A stretch of DNA of 64,000 bases from Enterovibrio norvegicus FF-33 (lineage in GTDB: Bacteria > Pseudomonadota > Gammaproteobacteria > Enterobacterales > Vibrionaceae), in assembly GCF_000286835.2 (NCBI RefSeq), contig NZ_AJYD02000013.1, forward strand, positions 657,692-721,691, given 5' to 3'. How positions within the stretch are numbered: position 1 is the first letter of the stretch; each line of letters opens with the position of its first letter. The translations under genes and the position numbers were made by a program. The notes beneath the pieces are model-generated. The model had not been told where the DNA came from and made no database searches. It saw nothing but the letters and a program-made list of their open reading frames with translations. This document shows, in pieces, positions 49,352-59,228 of the stretch.

Positions 49352-50345
49352 GCTTTTTGACTTCCATATTGAGAGGGAAATGACACGCAAACTTGTGATT
49401 TTTCACCTTGCGAGTACGCGGTACTTCTACGCATTTACGTTGTGCATAAGGGCAACGTGGTCCCAGTCGGCAACCGATCGGCAAATGCTGCAATGGGGGA
49501 ATAGAGCCGGGCAGTGCGGCGAGCTTGCTCTTGTGCGGTATATCTTTGCTAAAGTCTGGCATCGCGCGAAGCAAGGCATCAGTATAAGGGTGATGCGGCG
49601 CCTCTATAATTTGCTTTCGCCCCGCAGATTCAACGGATTGGCCACAATACATAACCGTGATACGGTCAGCCCATTGTGTCACGGTTGTTAGGTCGTGACT
49701 GATCAACAAAATGGTAGTGTTGGCGATCTGATTCGTTCGACTGAGCAGTCGGAAGATCTGAGCCTGAGTGATCGGATCCAAATCGGCAGTCGGTTCATCA
49801 GCAATCAAAAGGCGAGGGCGATTCGCGATCGCCATTGCGATCATCACTTTTTGGCATTCGCCGTCGGTTAATTCATAGGGGTAGCTTTTCATCACACGCT
49901 TGTGATCTTTAATCCCTACTTTGTGTAACAGCGCGACGGATTGCTGCTTACGCCAAGATAGACGCTGCCACCAACTGCCGCTAAATGAGCTAGAAGGAAT
50001 CGCCTCTTCAAGTTGATACCCCACTTCTTCTGATGGATCGAGACACGTCGAAGGTTCTTGGAAAATCATCGCAATGTCTTTGCCAACTAAATGGCGGCGT
50101 TCGCGTGCCGGTAGCGAGAGCAAATCAATATTGCCTAAGCGCATACGGTCAGCGCTGACTCGCCAATTGTCTTTGGTGACGCCACAAATGGCTTTCGCCA
50201 CCAAGCTTTTCCCTGAACCTGATTCGCCTACCAGACCGCGAATTTCGCCTTCATTGATAGTCAGACTCATTCGGTCTACCGCTTTAACGGGGCCTTGAGG
50301 CGTATCAATTTCAATGGTCAGGTGTCTAATATCTAACAGCGGCAT
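49335..50345 (-). CDS. sapD: Sap ABC transporter ATP-binding protein SapD
   Basis: The 336-residue ATPase has Walker [10 protein letters not shown], the SapD-type signature [10 protein letters not shown] (in place of LSGGQ) and Walker B LLIADEPT. It has the C-terminal oligopeptide-transporter extension with Cys residues ([14 protein letters not shown]). Its start overlaps the sapC stop at 50345. Confidence 0.93.
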   Translation of the reverse strand: MPLLDIRHLTIEIDTPQGPVKAVDRMSLTINEGEIRGLVGESGSGKSLVAKAICGVTKDNWRVSADRMRLGNIDLLSLPARERRHLVGKDIAMIFQEPSTCLDPSEEVGYQLEEAIPSSSFSGSWWQRLSWRKQQSVALLHKVGIKDHKRVMKSYPYELTDGECQKVMIAMAIANRPRLLIADEPTADLDPITQAQIFRLLSRTNQIANTTILLISHDLTTVTQWADRITVMYCGQSVESAGRKQIIEAPHHPYTDALLRAMPDFSKDIPHKSKLAALPGSIPPLQHLPIGCRLGPRCPYAQRKCVEVPRTRKVKNHKFACHFPLNMEVKKHDRTA

Positions 50346-51232
50346 TATTCTGTCCCCGCGTTTATTGCCTGACTGACGCCATCACCCACAAGGTTGACCA
50401 CCAGTACGCTTATCATGATAGCCAGCCCTGGCAGTGTGACCGTCCACGGTGCTGTAAATACCAACTCAATGGAATCACCCAACATGGCTCCCCATTCTGG
50501 GGAAGGCGCTTGTGCGCCCAACCCGAGAAACCCCAGAGCTGCAATGTCCAGAATAGCCACAGAAATCGCGCGCGTCAGTTCTGTATTCAACACAACAAGG
50601 ATGTTTGGTAGCACAGAGTGATAAAGAAGATAGAAGCTGTTAGCGCCATCAAGGCGTGCAGCCAAAATGTATTCTTTTTCCATCTCAGCATGCACGGCGG
50701 TGTAAACCGCCCTAATGAAACGAGGGATCAATGCTAGCCATACAGCCAGCAAGATATTCATTTCCCCAGGGCCTTTAAATGCGACCACGACGATAGCCAG
50801 CAACAGCGATGGAATAGACAGTATGGTATCAAGCAAGTGATTAAGAAAACTGGATTTTAGGCCTGATGTCATGCCTGCCAAAATACCAATCAACACGCCC
50901 AAGACACCCGCCGCCAGTGCCACTAGAATCGCATAACCGAAGGTTAAGCGGGAACCAGCAATAAGGCGAGATAACATGTCTCGTGTTAAGTCATCGGTTC
51001 CTAAGAAATAATCAACGGTACCTTTGTTATCCCATGAAGGGGGCTGCAGAAGATGCCCCGTTTGAAACTGCGGATCATAAGGTGATATCCAAGGCGCCAG
51101 TAATGTGATGAGCACGAGCAAGCAAAGGCACCAGAAGCCAAACACGGCCAAAGTGTTCTCACGAAAAGCACTCCAAGAGCGCTCCAGCTGCGTAGGAATA
51201 TGCTGTTCAACGTAAACGCTATTTGAGGGCAT
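50345..51232 (-). CDS. sapC: Sap ABC transporter permease SapC
   Basis: The 295-residue inner membrane permease has about six helices and the EAA-like loop [20 protein letters not shown] facing the ATPase. The N-terminal segment matches the OppC-type extension. It overlaps sapB by 14 bases, as in E. coli. Confidence 0.93.
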   Translation of the reverse strand: MPSNSVYVEQHIPTQLERSWSAFRENTLAVFGFWCLCLLVLITLLAPWISPYDPQFQTGHLLQPPSWDNKGTVDYFLGTDDLTRDMLSRLIAGSRLTFGYAILVALAAGVLGVLIGILAGMTSGLKSSFLNHLLDTILSIPSLLLAIVVVAFKGPGEMNILLAVWLALIPRFIRAVYTAVHAEMEKEYILAARLDGANSFYLLYHSVLPNILVVLNTELTRAISVAILDIAALGFLGLGAQAPSPEWGAMLGDSIELVFTAPWTVTLPGLAIMISVLVVNLVGDGVSQAINAGTE

Positions 51233-52181
51233 ACCATTCCTTCCTTGCTAGAGGGCTTATTGCAGCACCTGCTAAGTCGGAAAATATGTTGGCAAGCAAT
51301 ACAACGCTGCCAACTGCCAGCACACCTGCTTGAACTGTCACATAATCTTGGAAGCTGAGTGCATCCAGCAACCACGTGCCGATACCTGGCCAGTTAAATA
51401 TTGATTCGGTAATAATAGCGAATGTCATCATGGTAGAAATTTGAATGCCAAATTTTGGAATAATTGGAGGTAGCGCATTTTTAAGCACATGGCGCATGAC
51501 GATTTCAGACTTTGATAAGCCTTTCGTCGCGGCCGCCTTGATGTAATTTTGGCTCATCACGTCAGCCACAGAATCGCGCAATAGCTTGATAATTTCTGTA
51601 GTGGGGGCAACGGCCAACACCAAGGTTGGCATGATCAGGTGTCGAATGATGTCTTCAATAACTTGGCTTCGCTGAGGGTGATTAGATAGCAATACATCCA
51701 CTAACGCGAAACCGGTGACCGTTGGGATCTCAAACAACAAGTTATACCGGCCTGAAACCGGCAGCCAACCAAGGTACAACGAAAACACCATGATCATTAA
51801 TATTGCCATCCAGAAGATGGGCATGGAAAACGTTAGCAATGTAATAGAAGAAATCATCACGTCAGCGACAGAGCCGCGGCGAATTCCAGCAAGCGTGCCA
51901 AACGGAATACCGATGATCAGCGCCAGTAAAAAGGCGAGGAAACATAACTCCATGGTAGCGGGAAACACTAACGAGAGAGATTCGGTCACCGGAAGGCCGT
52001 TGGCTGCAACCCCCAGGTTACCTTGCATCAATTGACGCAAATATTGCACCCATCCAGCCCAAAACTCTTGTTGGTTATAGATAGAAAAATCGTCGAGACG
52101 AACAATGTTGTAGCCGATCAAAGTCAGGATGAGCAAAGTGATGATGAAGAGATTGAGCCGGCGTATTACATAGATCAACAT
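51219..52181 (-). CDS. sapB: Sap ABC transporter permease SapB
   Basis: The 320-residue OppB-type permease has about six helices and the EAA-like segment AAATKGLSKSEIVMRHVLKNALPP. ATG 52181 follows the sapA stop by three bases, with AGGAG in the sapA end. Confidence 0.93.
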   Translation of the reverse strand: MLIYVIRRLNLFIITLLILTLIGYNIVRLDDFSIYNQQEFWAGWVQYLRQLMQGNLGVAANGLPVTESLSLVFPATMELCFLAFLLALIIGIPFGTLAGIRRGSVADVMISSITLLTFSMPIFWMAILMIMVFSLYLGWLPVSGRYNLLFEIPTVTGFALVDVLLSNHPQRSQVIEDIIRHLIMPTLVLAVAPTTEIIKLLRDSVADVMSQNYIKAAATKGLSKSEIVMRHVLKNALPPIIPKFGIQISTMMTFAIITESIFNWPGIGTWLLDALSFQDYVTVQAGVLAVGSVVLLANIFSDLAGAAISPLARKEWYALK

Positions 52182-52184
52182 AGA

Positions 52185-53804
52185 TCACTGGCTCCTAGAA
52201 ACATTGGCAAAAGATTTGTCTCCGAAAGGACTAAGAGTAATGCCCTGCAATTTGGCATTTCGAGCTTGATAATGAACGCCATGCGCGAGAGGGATAAGTG
52301 GCATGCGATCTTGAAGAATAGCTTGAGCTTGTAAGTAAATTTCTCTGCGATCTTCACGAACATCGGTTGCGATAGCGCTATCTAAATGACGGTCAAAATA
52401 GCGGTTACACCAATTAGATAGATTCCAGCCCGTGAATTTCGCATTGCAAGAAAGAAGTGGGCGAAGGAAGTTGTCGGGGTCACCGTTATCAGCAATCCAA
52501 CCGGTTAGGACCATATCTAAATTACTCGGGTCTTGCTTTAGCTGCTTACGGTTAATGTCCTCTTGAGCAACGATATTAACGGTAATGCCAATTGCAGCAA
52601 GGTTCGATTGAATAAGCTCTGCGGCTTTTCTCGGGCTTGGGTTATAGGACTTGGGCGTCAGCGGCACCAAAAGTTCTACCGTAAAGCCATGTCGATAGCC
52701 TGCTTTAGCCATCAGTCCAAGCGCAAGTTGAGGATCAAACGCCGTGGTGCTTTCACTGTCGTAAGCCCAAGACATGGGAGGAAGCATGCCCGTTGCGGTT
52801 GTGCCAGTGCCGTAGTAAACCGATTGAATGAGCGCATCGCGGTTGATAGCCAAGCTAATGGCTTGACGCACCTCAAGTTCTGATAACGCAGGGTGGCGAG
52901 TATTCAACGCAAGAAAGGCGACGTTCATACCGGTTTGTGACGCGAGAACAAAATCAGGGTTTTTCTCGATGACAGATAACTGACTGGCGATAGGCGACGA
53001 CAACACGTCACACTCACGTGTGATCAGCTTGGTAAATGTCCCCGTTCCGCGTGTACTGATGTCAAAGACAACTTGTTCCATTGGCGCTGCACCATTCCAA
53101 TACCCCCAATGGCGTTTCAATCGGATATAGCGGTGAGGTTGGTACTCATCCAAATAGAATGCGCCGGAACCCACGGGATGCGTATCAATACGTCCCGGTG
53201 TGCCTGATGTGAGTAGATGCTTGGCGTACTCCGCAGAATGAACAACAGCATAAGTCGTGGCGAGTGTAGAAAGGAACGACACATCAGGTCGAGACAAAGT
53301 GAATCTCACCTGATATTGACCGATGGCGGCGACATTATCGACAAGGCCTCGGAAATCCATGCTGTCAAACCAAGGGTATTCGCCGCCGGACACCTTATGA
53401 AAAGGATGGTCAGGATCAATCAGTCGCTCGAAACTGAACACCACATCTTCTGCTGTCAATCCGCGGTGTGGAATAAACCAATCTGTCACTTGAAACGTCG
53501 CGCTTTTTCTCAGATTGAAGGTGTATTCCTTGCCATCTGGGCTGACTTCCCAACTCTGCGCAAGCATCGGCTTGGGCTGATAGGTATTGGGGTCCAACTG
53601 CAATAGGCGATCGAATAATTGGCTAGAAAGGGCGTCAGCGGTTAAGCCACCGTCGGTTAGCTGCGGATTGAATGTATTTGGCTGACCCGGTCCACAATAG
53701 ATAAACCCGCGATTTCGCGCAGAGTTGTCTGAGAACGGATCTTCACATCCAGCCAGAAGGAGAATGGTTACGCTTGCAATCAGCAAGCGGCTTAACGCGC
53801 TCAT
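52185..53804 (-). CDS. sapA: Sap ABC transporter substrate-binding protein, lipoprotein form
   Basis: The 539-residue protein aligns with E. coli SapA across its length (FNPQLTDGGLTADALSSQLFDRLL, RPLLSC near the end). Unlike the E. coli protein, which has a non-lipid signal peptide, this one has a lipobox LLAGC, so it should be tethered to the membrane. It begins the sapABCDF operon. Confidence 0.92.
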   Translation of the reverse strand: MSALSRLLIASVTILLLAGCEDPFSDNSARNRGFIYCGPGQPNTFNPQLTDGGLTADALSSQLFDRLLQLDPNTYQPKPMLAQSWEVSPDGKEYTFNLRKSATFQVTDWFIPHRGLTAEDVVFSFERLIDPDHPFHKVSGGEYPWFDSMDFRGLVDNVAAIGQYQVRFTLSRPDVSFLSTLATTYAVVHSAEYAKHLLTSGTPGRIDTHPVGSGAFYLDEYQPHRYIRLKRHWGYWNGAAPMEQVVFDISTRGTGTFTKLITRECDVLSSPIASQLSVIEKNPDFVLASQTGMNVAFLALNTRHPALSELEVRQAISLAINRDALIQSVYYGTGTTATGMLPPMSWAYDSESTTAFDPQLALGLMAKAGYRHGFTVELLVPLTPKSYNPSPRKAAELIQSNLAAIGITVNIVAQEDINRKQLKQDPSNLDMVLTGWIADNGDPDNFLRPLLSCNAKFTGWNLSNWCNRYFDRHLDSAIATDVREDRREIYLQAQAILQDRMPLIPLAHGVHYQARNAKLQGITLSPFGDKSFANVSRSQ

Positions 53805-53914
53805 AAGCCAATGATTAGGTAATAAAGTTAAGATGTTAATTTACCACTGAAGCAACAAAGTCACCAAGTCACGGTGTAAATAAGAGGGTAATTTCAGAAT
53901 AACAAACTGAAAAC

Positions 53915-54916
53915 TCAGTCTGAATCGATGTTTTCATCACCAACCAGATTGTATTTTCGCAATAACCCTCTTACTTGATGGTAGCTTAACCCCAACAGCT
54001 CTGCGGCGCGTCTTTGATTGAACTTGGCATGTGTCATCGCAAATTCAACGATTTCTTTTTCTTGGTCTTGTTGCCACTGCCGCAAATCCATAGGCAGCAC
54101 AAACTGAGGTGTTGCTTTCACTTCTGACGTTGGCATTGCTGCCCAAGGTGCTTTGTAAGGGTCTAACAGTATGGCATCGACAGGGCTGTCCTCGTCTGCA
54201 TGACGATAGATTGCACGCTCAACCACGTTCTTTAATTCGCGCACATTGCCTGGCCAATGATAGTCGTTAAGGGCTTGTATTGCGCCAGAGGTAAAACCAG
54301 AGAAATAGTGATACCCAAGCTCTCGGCACATCTTCAATGCGTAGTATTCCGCCAGCAGCAAAATATCGCCGTGACGTTCGCGAAGCGGGGGAAGGTGAAT
54401 CACATCAAACGCGAGGCGATCGAGCAGATCTGCGCGAAATTCACCGTCAGCAGCCAGTTGTGGCAAGTTTTCGTTGGTGGCACAAATGAGCCGGACATCA
54501 GCGCTTAACATATCGCTGCCACCGACGCGTTCATACTCGCCATATTCAATCACACGAAGCAGCTTTTCTTGTACACCTAGTGGTGACGTCGCCAGTTCAT
54601 CCAAAAACAGTGTTCCGCCTTCGGCCCGCTCGAAGCGTCCTTTGTGGCGGCCTTTGGCACCGCTGAATGACCCCGCTTCATGACCAAATAGCTCTGAATC
54701 AATTAAGCCTTCGCTAAGGGCTGCGCAGTTTAGGCTCACCAAGGGGCCATCCCAACGTCGTGACAAATAATGAAGCCGTTTCGCAATCAGCTCCTTACCC
54801 GTTCCTCGTTCGCCAAGCAGCAGCACGGGTCTGTTTAATGGCGCGATTCGGGAGACATGATCGAGTACCGAGAGAAAGTGGTCAGACTCGCCGATAAGGT
54901 TGTCAGGCTTTTGCAT
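53915..54916 (-). CDS. pspF: Phage shock protein operon transcriptional activator
   Basis: The 333-residue bacterial enhancer-binding protein activates sigma-54 polymerase at the psp promoter and is restrained by PspA. It lacks a regulatory domain, as usual. Walker A is GERGTGKE and Walker B LFLDELA. Loop 1 reads GSFSGA (54656-54673) instead of GAFTGA. The C-terminal Fis-type helix-turn-helix is FNQRRAAELLGLSYHQVRGLLRKY. ATG 54916 matches the family start; TTG 54931 is an alternative. It is divergent from pspA. Confidence 0.95.
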   Translation of the reverse strand: MQKPDNLIGESDHFLSVLDHVSRIAPLNRPVLLLGERGTGKELIAKRLHYLSRRWDGPLVSLNCAALSEGLIDSELFGHEAGSFSGAKGRHKGRFERAEGGTLFLDELATSPLGVQEKLLRVIEYGEYERVGGSDMLSADVRLICATNENLPQLAADGEFRADLLDRLAFDVIHLPPLRERHGDILLLAEYYALKMCRELGYHYFSGFTSGAIQALNDYHWPGNVRELKNVVERAIYRHADEDSPVDAILLDPYKAPWAAMPTSEVKATPQFVLPMDLRQWQQDQEKEIVEFAMTHAKFNQRRAAELLGLSYHQVRGLLRKYNLVGDENIDSD

Positions 54917-55013
54917 GGCTAAATTTACCAACTGTTAGTTTATTTCATCATACGCTTATCACCCTACAATTCACTAAATTATTTAACCTATTGATATATA
55001 TTGATAATAAAAG

Positions 55014-55030
55014 TTGGCACGTTGCTTGAT
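55014..55030 (+). promoter_or_regulatory. Sigma-54 promoter of pspABC
   Basis: TTGGCACGTTGCTTGAT has the -24 GG and -12 GA (usually GC) with exactly ten bases between, matching the sigma-54 consensus TGGCAC-N5-TTGCW except at one position. It lies 74 bases before pspA. PspF sites and an IHF site are expected upstream but not assigned. Confidence 0.85.
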
Positions 55031-55103
55031 ATAGACATTACCAAATGAGGTATTCCCTCAATCGGTAGGCGCACAGAGCGCATTCGGCATAAGGAGCATC
55101 ACA

Positions 55104-55769
55104 ATGGGTATTTTCTCTCGCTTTGCAGACATCGTTAACGCTAATGTCAATTCACTGTTGGACAAAGCAGAAGATCCACAAAAAATGGTTCGCTTGATCA
55201 TTCAAGAGATGGAAGACACGTTAGTCGAAGTGCGCACTTCATCTGCCCGTGCACTGGCTGACAAAAAAGAATTGGCGCGTAAGATTGACGGCATCGAACG
55301 TCAAATGACAGATTGGCAGGAAAAAGCGACGCTGGCGTTGCAAAAATCTCGCGAAGATCTGGCTCGCGCCGCGTTAATTGAAAAGCAGAAAGTGCACGAT
55401 ATCTTGCTGACGCTAAAAGAAGAGTTCCATTTGGTAGAAGAAACCATTGGTAAGCTTGGCAATGAAGTCGCTGAACTGGAAACCAAATTAGCGGAAACCC
55501 GCGCACGTCAACAAGCGTTGGTGATCCGCCGTGAAACCGCAGGCAAGCGTCGTGACGTACGTCGTCAGCTAGACACCGGCCGCACCGATGAAGCGTTGGC
55601 AAAGTTTGAGCAGTACGAGCGCCGCATCGATGAACTTGAAGCGGAAGCAGACAGCTACAGCATTGGCAAAGGAAAGCATCTCGAAGACGAATTTGCCGAT
55701 CTTCAAGCGCAAGATGAAATTGAAAAAGAACTCGCTCGTATGAAAGCGGAACTCAAGGACAAAGAATAA
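55104..55769 (+). CDS. pspA: Phage shock protein A
   Basis: The 221-residue ESCRT-III-like protein is almost wholly coiled coil with an amphipathic N-terminus ([25 protein letters not shown]). It binds PspF in unstressed cells and moves to damaged membrane, freeing PspF. AAGGAG is 7 bases before the ATG. It is first in pspABC. Confidence 0.97.
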   Translation: MGIFSRFADIVNANVNSLLDKAEDPQKMVRLIIQEMEDTLVEVRTSSARALADKKELARKIDGIERQMTDWQEKATLALQKSREDLARAALIEKQKVHDILLTLKEEFHLVEETIGKLGNEVAELETKLAETRARQQALVIRRETAGKRRDVRRQLDTGRTDEALAKFEQYERRIDELEAEADSYSIGKGKHLEDEFADLQAQDEIEKELARMKAELKDKE

Positions 55770-55793
55770 AACCTAACAAGGTAAGGAGTTGGC

Positions 55794-56024
55794 ATGTCAA
55801 TGGCGTTTTTATCCATCCCGTTGGTGGTGTTTCTCGTTTTCGTCGCACCCCTGTGGCTGTGGCTTCATTACCGCAGCAAGCGTCAAGTGGGTCAAGGCTT
55901 GAGTGGTGATGAGTACGAGCAGTTACAAACACTGGCAGATCGCGCAGAAGCGCTGCAAGACCGCATTCATTCATTAGAGAGAATTCTTGATGAAGAAGCA
56001 CCAAATTGGAGACATAAAGAATGA
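55794..56024 (+). CDS. pspB: Phage shock protein B
   Basis: A 76-residue inner membrane protein with one helix (AFLSIPLVVFLVFVAPLWLWL) and a cytoplasmic leucine-zipper-like tail. With PspC it passes the envelope signal to PspA. It overlaps pspC by four bases (ATGA). Confidence 0.95.
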   Translation: MSMAFLSIPLVVFLVFVAPLWLWLHYRSKRQVGQGLSGDEYEQLQTLADRAEALQDRIHSLERILDEEAPNWRHKE

Positions 56025-56407
56025 GCAAAACGTTGTATCGTGATCCTGTAAATGGGAAGCTCGGCGGCGTTTGTGCAGGTATCGCCGATTACTTGGGTGT
56101 AGAAATTTGGTTGGTAAGGATCATTACCGTGTCGGCTTTTCTGATTGGTCTGGGCTTTTTCGTGATTGTGGCATACATTGCTGCGACGTTGATTCTCGAA
56201 AAAATGCCGCCGGAAGAAGCAAAGAAAACTAACCATTTCCGAGAACATCAGGTCAAACAAAAACCTTGGCAACAAGGTAAATCAGCGAGTAACTTACTGG
56301 CCGATATTGATCAGGAAATGATGCAGATGGAGCAAGGGGTTGCCAAAATGGAAGCCTATGTGACCTCGAGCGAATTCGATCTTAATCGCCAGTTTAAAAA
56401 GCTATAA
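56021..56407 (+). CDS. pspC: Phage shock protein C
   Basis: The 128-residue membrane sensor has the PspC domain (LGGVCAGIADYLGVEIWLVR and a following helix) and a C-terminal helical tail that contacts PspA. It is the last gene of pspABC. Confidence 0.95.
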   Translation: MSKTLYRDPVNGKLGGVCAGIADYLGVEIWLVRIITVSAFLIGLGFFVIVAYIAATLILEKMPPEEAKKTNHFREHQVKQKPWQQGKSASNLLADIDQEMMQMEQGVAKMEAYVTSSEFDLNRQFKKL

Positions 56408-56427
56408 TTTTTTAAGCTGTTATCCTC

Positions 56428-56456
56428 ATCCCTCGCTCAAATAGCGGGGGATTTCT
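56428..56456 (+). terminator. Probable weak terminator of pspABC
   Basis: ATCCCTCGCT pairs with AGCGGGGGAT (one T-G pair; loop CAAAT) but the T tract is short (TTTCTT), so some transcription may pass into ycjX. Confidence 0.5.
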
Positions 56457-56482
56457 TGTTATAAGAGGAGCTGCTGCCGTCC

Positions 56483-57877
56483 ATGAAATCTGTGAAAAGT
56501 CATGTTAATAAATGGGTAAGCCGCGGGCTTGACCGTCATGTTCGCCTTGCTGTAACAGGGTTATCCAGAGCCGGTAAAACGGCTTTTATCACGTCGCTCA
56601 TCAATCAACTTCTTCATAGCGCCACAAATCCGCGGATGCCGCTTTTTCAGCCCGTGCGAGAAGGGCGCGTGCTAGGCGCACGTAGGGTTCAACAAACGCA
56701 GTTACACATTCCAGCGTTTGATTACGATCAGGGCATACAAGCATTGCGTTCGCAGCCACCTCGCTGGCCGTCGCCAACACGCGATGTGAGCGAAATTCGA
56801 TTAGCCATTCGTTATCGTCCTGATAGCGGCGCAATGAAATTGCTGCAAGAAACGGCAACCTTGTATGTGGATATTGTGGATTACCCAGGCGAGTGGTTAT
56901 TGGATTTACCGCTGCTTTCCATGAGTTTTGATGAGTGGTCGAGAAAACAATCCGGTATTTTAATCGGCAAACGTAAAGCGCTCGCAGAAGATTGGCTTGC
57001 GTCTTTAGAGACGTTTGACCCGCTGGCAGACGCAGATGAAGCGCGCATTGCGGAATTGTCTGAAAAATTCACCGCCTATTTGCATGCCTGCAAAGACGAA
57101 GCGGGCTTGCACTGGGTTCAGCCAGGGAGATTCGTGTTACCCGGTGAATATGCTGGCGCTCCGGTGCTGCAATTCTTCCCTTTAGTGAATGAAAAGTATG
57201 GTGAGAGCCAGTTGGCGCAAGCTTCGCCTAGCAGCAACTATGCAATACTCAAACAGCGCTACGACTATTACTGTCAGCACATCATAAAAGGCTTCTATCA
57301 AGATCACTTTTCAAAAGTGGATAGACAAATTGTGCTGGTGGATACCTTACAGCCCTTAAACGCAGGGCCAGAGTCATTCAATGACATGCGTTTGGCCTTA
57401 GAGCAATTGATGCAAAGCTTTCGGTATGGCAAAAGTGGCTTGTTGCGTCGTCTCTTTGCACCGAGTATCGACAAAATATTGTTTGCTGCGACCAAAGCGG
57501 ATCACGTGACGCCCGATCAGCATCCAAACCTTGTTTCCTTGTTGCAGCAGCTTATTCACGAAGCTTGGCAAACTGCCGCGTTTGAAGGTATTGATATGGA
57601 GTGCATCAGTTTGGCATCCATTCAGGCGACAGAACCGGGAATGGTTGATCACAAAGGCGAGTCAGTTTCGGCGCTTCGCGGCACACTCGAAACGGGTGAG
57701 CCAATGTTGATGTATCCGGGAGACGTGCCTCCGCGACTACCGAATGATGCATTCTGGCAAAACAGCCACTTTGAATTTCGACAGTTCAGACCCATGCCCA
57801 ACGATGTTGATGAGCCATTGCCTCACATTCGGGTGGATAAAGCACTGCAGTATTTGCTGGGTGACAAACTCAGATAA
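56483..57877 (+). CDS. ycjX: YcjX family P-loop protein (DUF463)
   Basis: The 464-residue cytosolic protein begins with a P-loop (GLSRAGKTAF, near residue 26-35) and matches YcjX over its length (DYPGEWLLDLPLL, FAATKADHV). It is a GTPase-like protein of the Psp regulon with unclear function. The ATG has GAGGAG 11 bases before it. It is nine bases from ycjF. Confidence 0.93.
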   Translation: MKSVKSHVNKWVSRGLDRHVRLAVTGLSRAGKTAFITSLINQLLHSATNPRMPLFQPVREGRVLGARRVQQTQLHIPAFDYDQGIQALRSQPPRWPSPTRDVSEIRLAIRYRPDSGAMKLLQETATLYVDIVDYPGEWLLDLPLLSMSFDEWSRKQSGILIGKRKALAEDWLASLETFDPLADADEARIAELSEKFTAYLHACKDEAGLHWVQPGRFVLPGEYAGAPVLQFFPLVNEKYGESQLAQASPSSNYAILKQRYDYYCQHIIKGFYQDHFSKVDRQIVLVDTLQPLNAGPESFNDMRLALEQLMQSFRYGKSGLLRRLFAPSIDKILFAATKADHVTPDQHPNLVSLLQQLIHEAWQTAAFEGIDMECISLASIQATEPGMVDHKGESVSALRGTLETGEPMLMYPGDVPPRLPNDAFWQNSHFEFRQFRPMPNDVDEPLPHIRVDKALQYLLGDKLR

Positions 57878-57886
57878 AGGTACGAC

Positions 57887-58918
57887 ATGAGTGATTATAA
57901 AAAAGCGATTGTGTTTGAAGACACAGAAAAACCAGAAGAAGCGCCAGAGTTGACGGCACAGCGCCAGTTTGATGCTGGCGCGGCAACCTTCTCCGTTGCT
58001 CAAATTGAAGAAGAAACTGACGCCGAGCAAAGGCTTGAAGCTGCGCTGAAGCCAAAGAAAAAGCGTTGGGGTATGCGTGCGTTAGCCGCAGCAGGCATTG
58101 GCTTGGTGTGCTGGCAAACCGTCGACAGTGTTTGGACAGCCGTACAAGGCGGTGATTGGCTGACGGTGGGCTGGAGTGGCTTTGTCGCCGGTATTGCCGC
58201 ATTAGGCGTGGCTGCTATTGGCCGGGAATTCATGGCATTACGTCGCTTAAAAGGGCGGCAAGATGAGCGCGATCAGGTATTAGCGATCATAGATGCTGAC
58301 GGCATTGGTAAAGCCAAAGGCGTGTGTGAAAAGCTTGCGAAACAAGCGGGCACGCAAATGACGGCGGGTTATGACAAGTGGCAAACCTCGTTGGCTGCTA
58401 CACACAACGACAAAGAAGTGTTTGAGTTGTATGACCATATGGTGGTGACCGAACAAGATGTTCGTGCGAAGAAAATGGTCACTAAATACGCGTCTGAAGC
58501 AGCCTTAATGGTGGCATTGAGTCCTTTAGCGATTGCCGACATGTTGCTGGTGGCATGGCGTAACTTCCGTCTGCTCGAGCAAATATCTACCGTGTATGGC
58601 GTCAAACTCGGGTATTGGTCTCGTATTCGTTTGCTGCGCTTGGTGCTGGCTAATATGGCATTTGCGGGCGCCAGTGAAGCGCTCACCGACATTGGCACCG
58701 ATCTACTTTCTGTTGATTTGGCGGGGAAACTGTCTGCGCGTGCTGCGCAGGGTCTAGGTGTCGGTTTGCTGACAGCGAGACTTGGTTACAGAGCCATGGC
58801 GGTGATGCGACCGCTGCCTTATGTCGGGACTAAAGCACCGAAATTGTCAGATATGCGTAAGCAACTGCTCGGAAGGCTGACGTCAGGCAACAAGAGCGCT
58901 GACAATAGCCGAAGCTGA
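57887..58918 (+). CDS. ycjF: YcjF family membrane protein
   Basis: The 343-residue protein has an acidic N-terminus, two membrane helices near residues 63-110 (RALAAAGIGLVCWQ..., GFVAGIAALGVAA) and a C-terminal DUF697-type domain with VALSPLAIADMLLVAWRNFRLLE. It is cotranscribed with ycjX; both belong to the Psp regulon in E. coli. Function unknown. Confidence 0.92.
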   Translation: MSDYKKAIVFEDTEKPEEAPELTAQRQFDAGAATFSVAQIEEETDAEQRLEAALKPKKKRWGMRALAAAGIGLVCWQTVDSVWTAVQGGDWLTVGWSGFVAGIAALGVAAIGREFMALRRLKGRQDERDQVLAIIDADGIGKAKGVCEKLAKQAGTQMTAGYDKWQTSLAATHNDKEVFELYDHMVVTEQDVRAKKMVTKYASEAALMVALSPLAIADMLLVAWRNFRLLEQISTVYGVKLGYWSRIRLLRLVLANMAFAGASEALTDIGTDLLSVDLAGKLSARAAQGLGVGLLTARLGYRAMAVMRPLPYVGTKAPKLSDMRKQLLGRLTSGNKSADNSRS

Positions 58919-59228
58919 ACATTTTGCAGTTAAAAGACGACGAATCATAGATGTTGGCTCGTCATAGATAAGGGGCAGGGGATATCAACTGCTCCTTTTT
59001 TTCATCCCGCTCATCTCTTTTCATTCTCACGTTTTACACTGTGCTGCTTGACTCATACAGGCTTCGGGCGCAAACTTCGAAAACTGTCAACAATTCATGA
59101 CACTTGGTGTGCGGATTTAATCTGGCGCACTGTGACCTCGAATTAACGCACCCTTCACATCAACATGGTCGGCATCGGTACATAGAAATATTGGACGATA
59201 TCGACCTTATTGCTAGCAGGACATCACC
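58919..59228. other. ycjF-tyrR intergenic region
   Basis: Contains the ycjF terminator (58970-59002) and the tyrR promoter region. No TyrR box (TGTAAA-N6-TTTACA) is recognised. Confidence 0.5.
58970..59002 (+). terminator. Terminator of ycjXF
   Basis: GGGGCAG pairs with CTGCTCC (one G-T pair; 10-base loop), followed by seven T residues. Confidence 0.75.
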
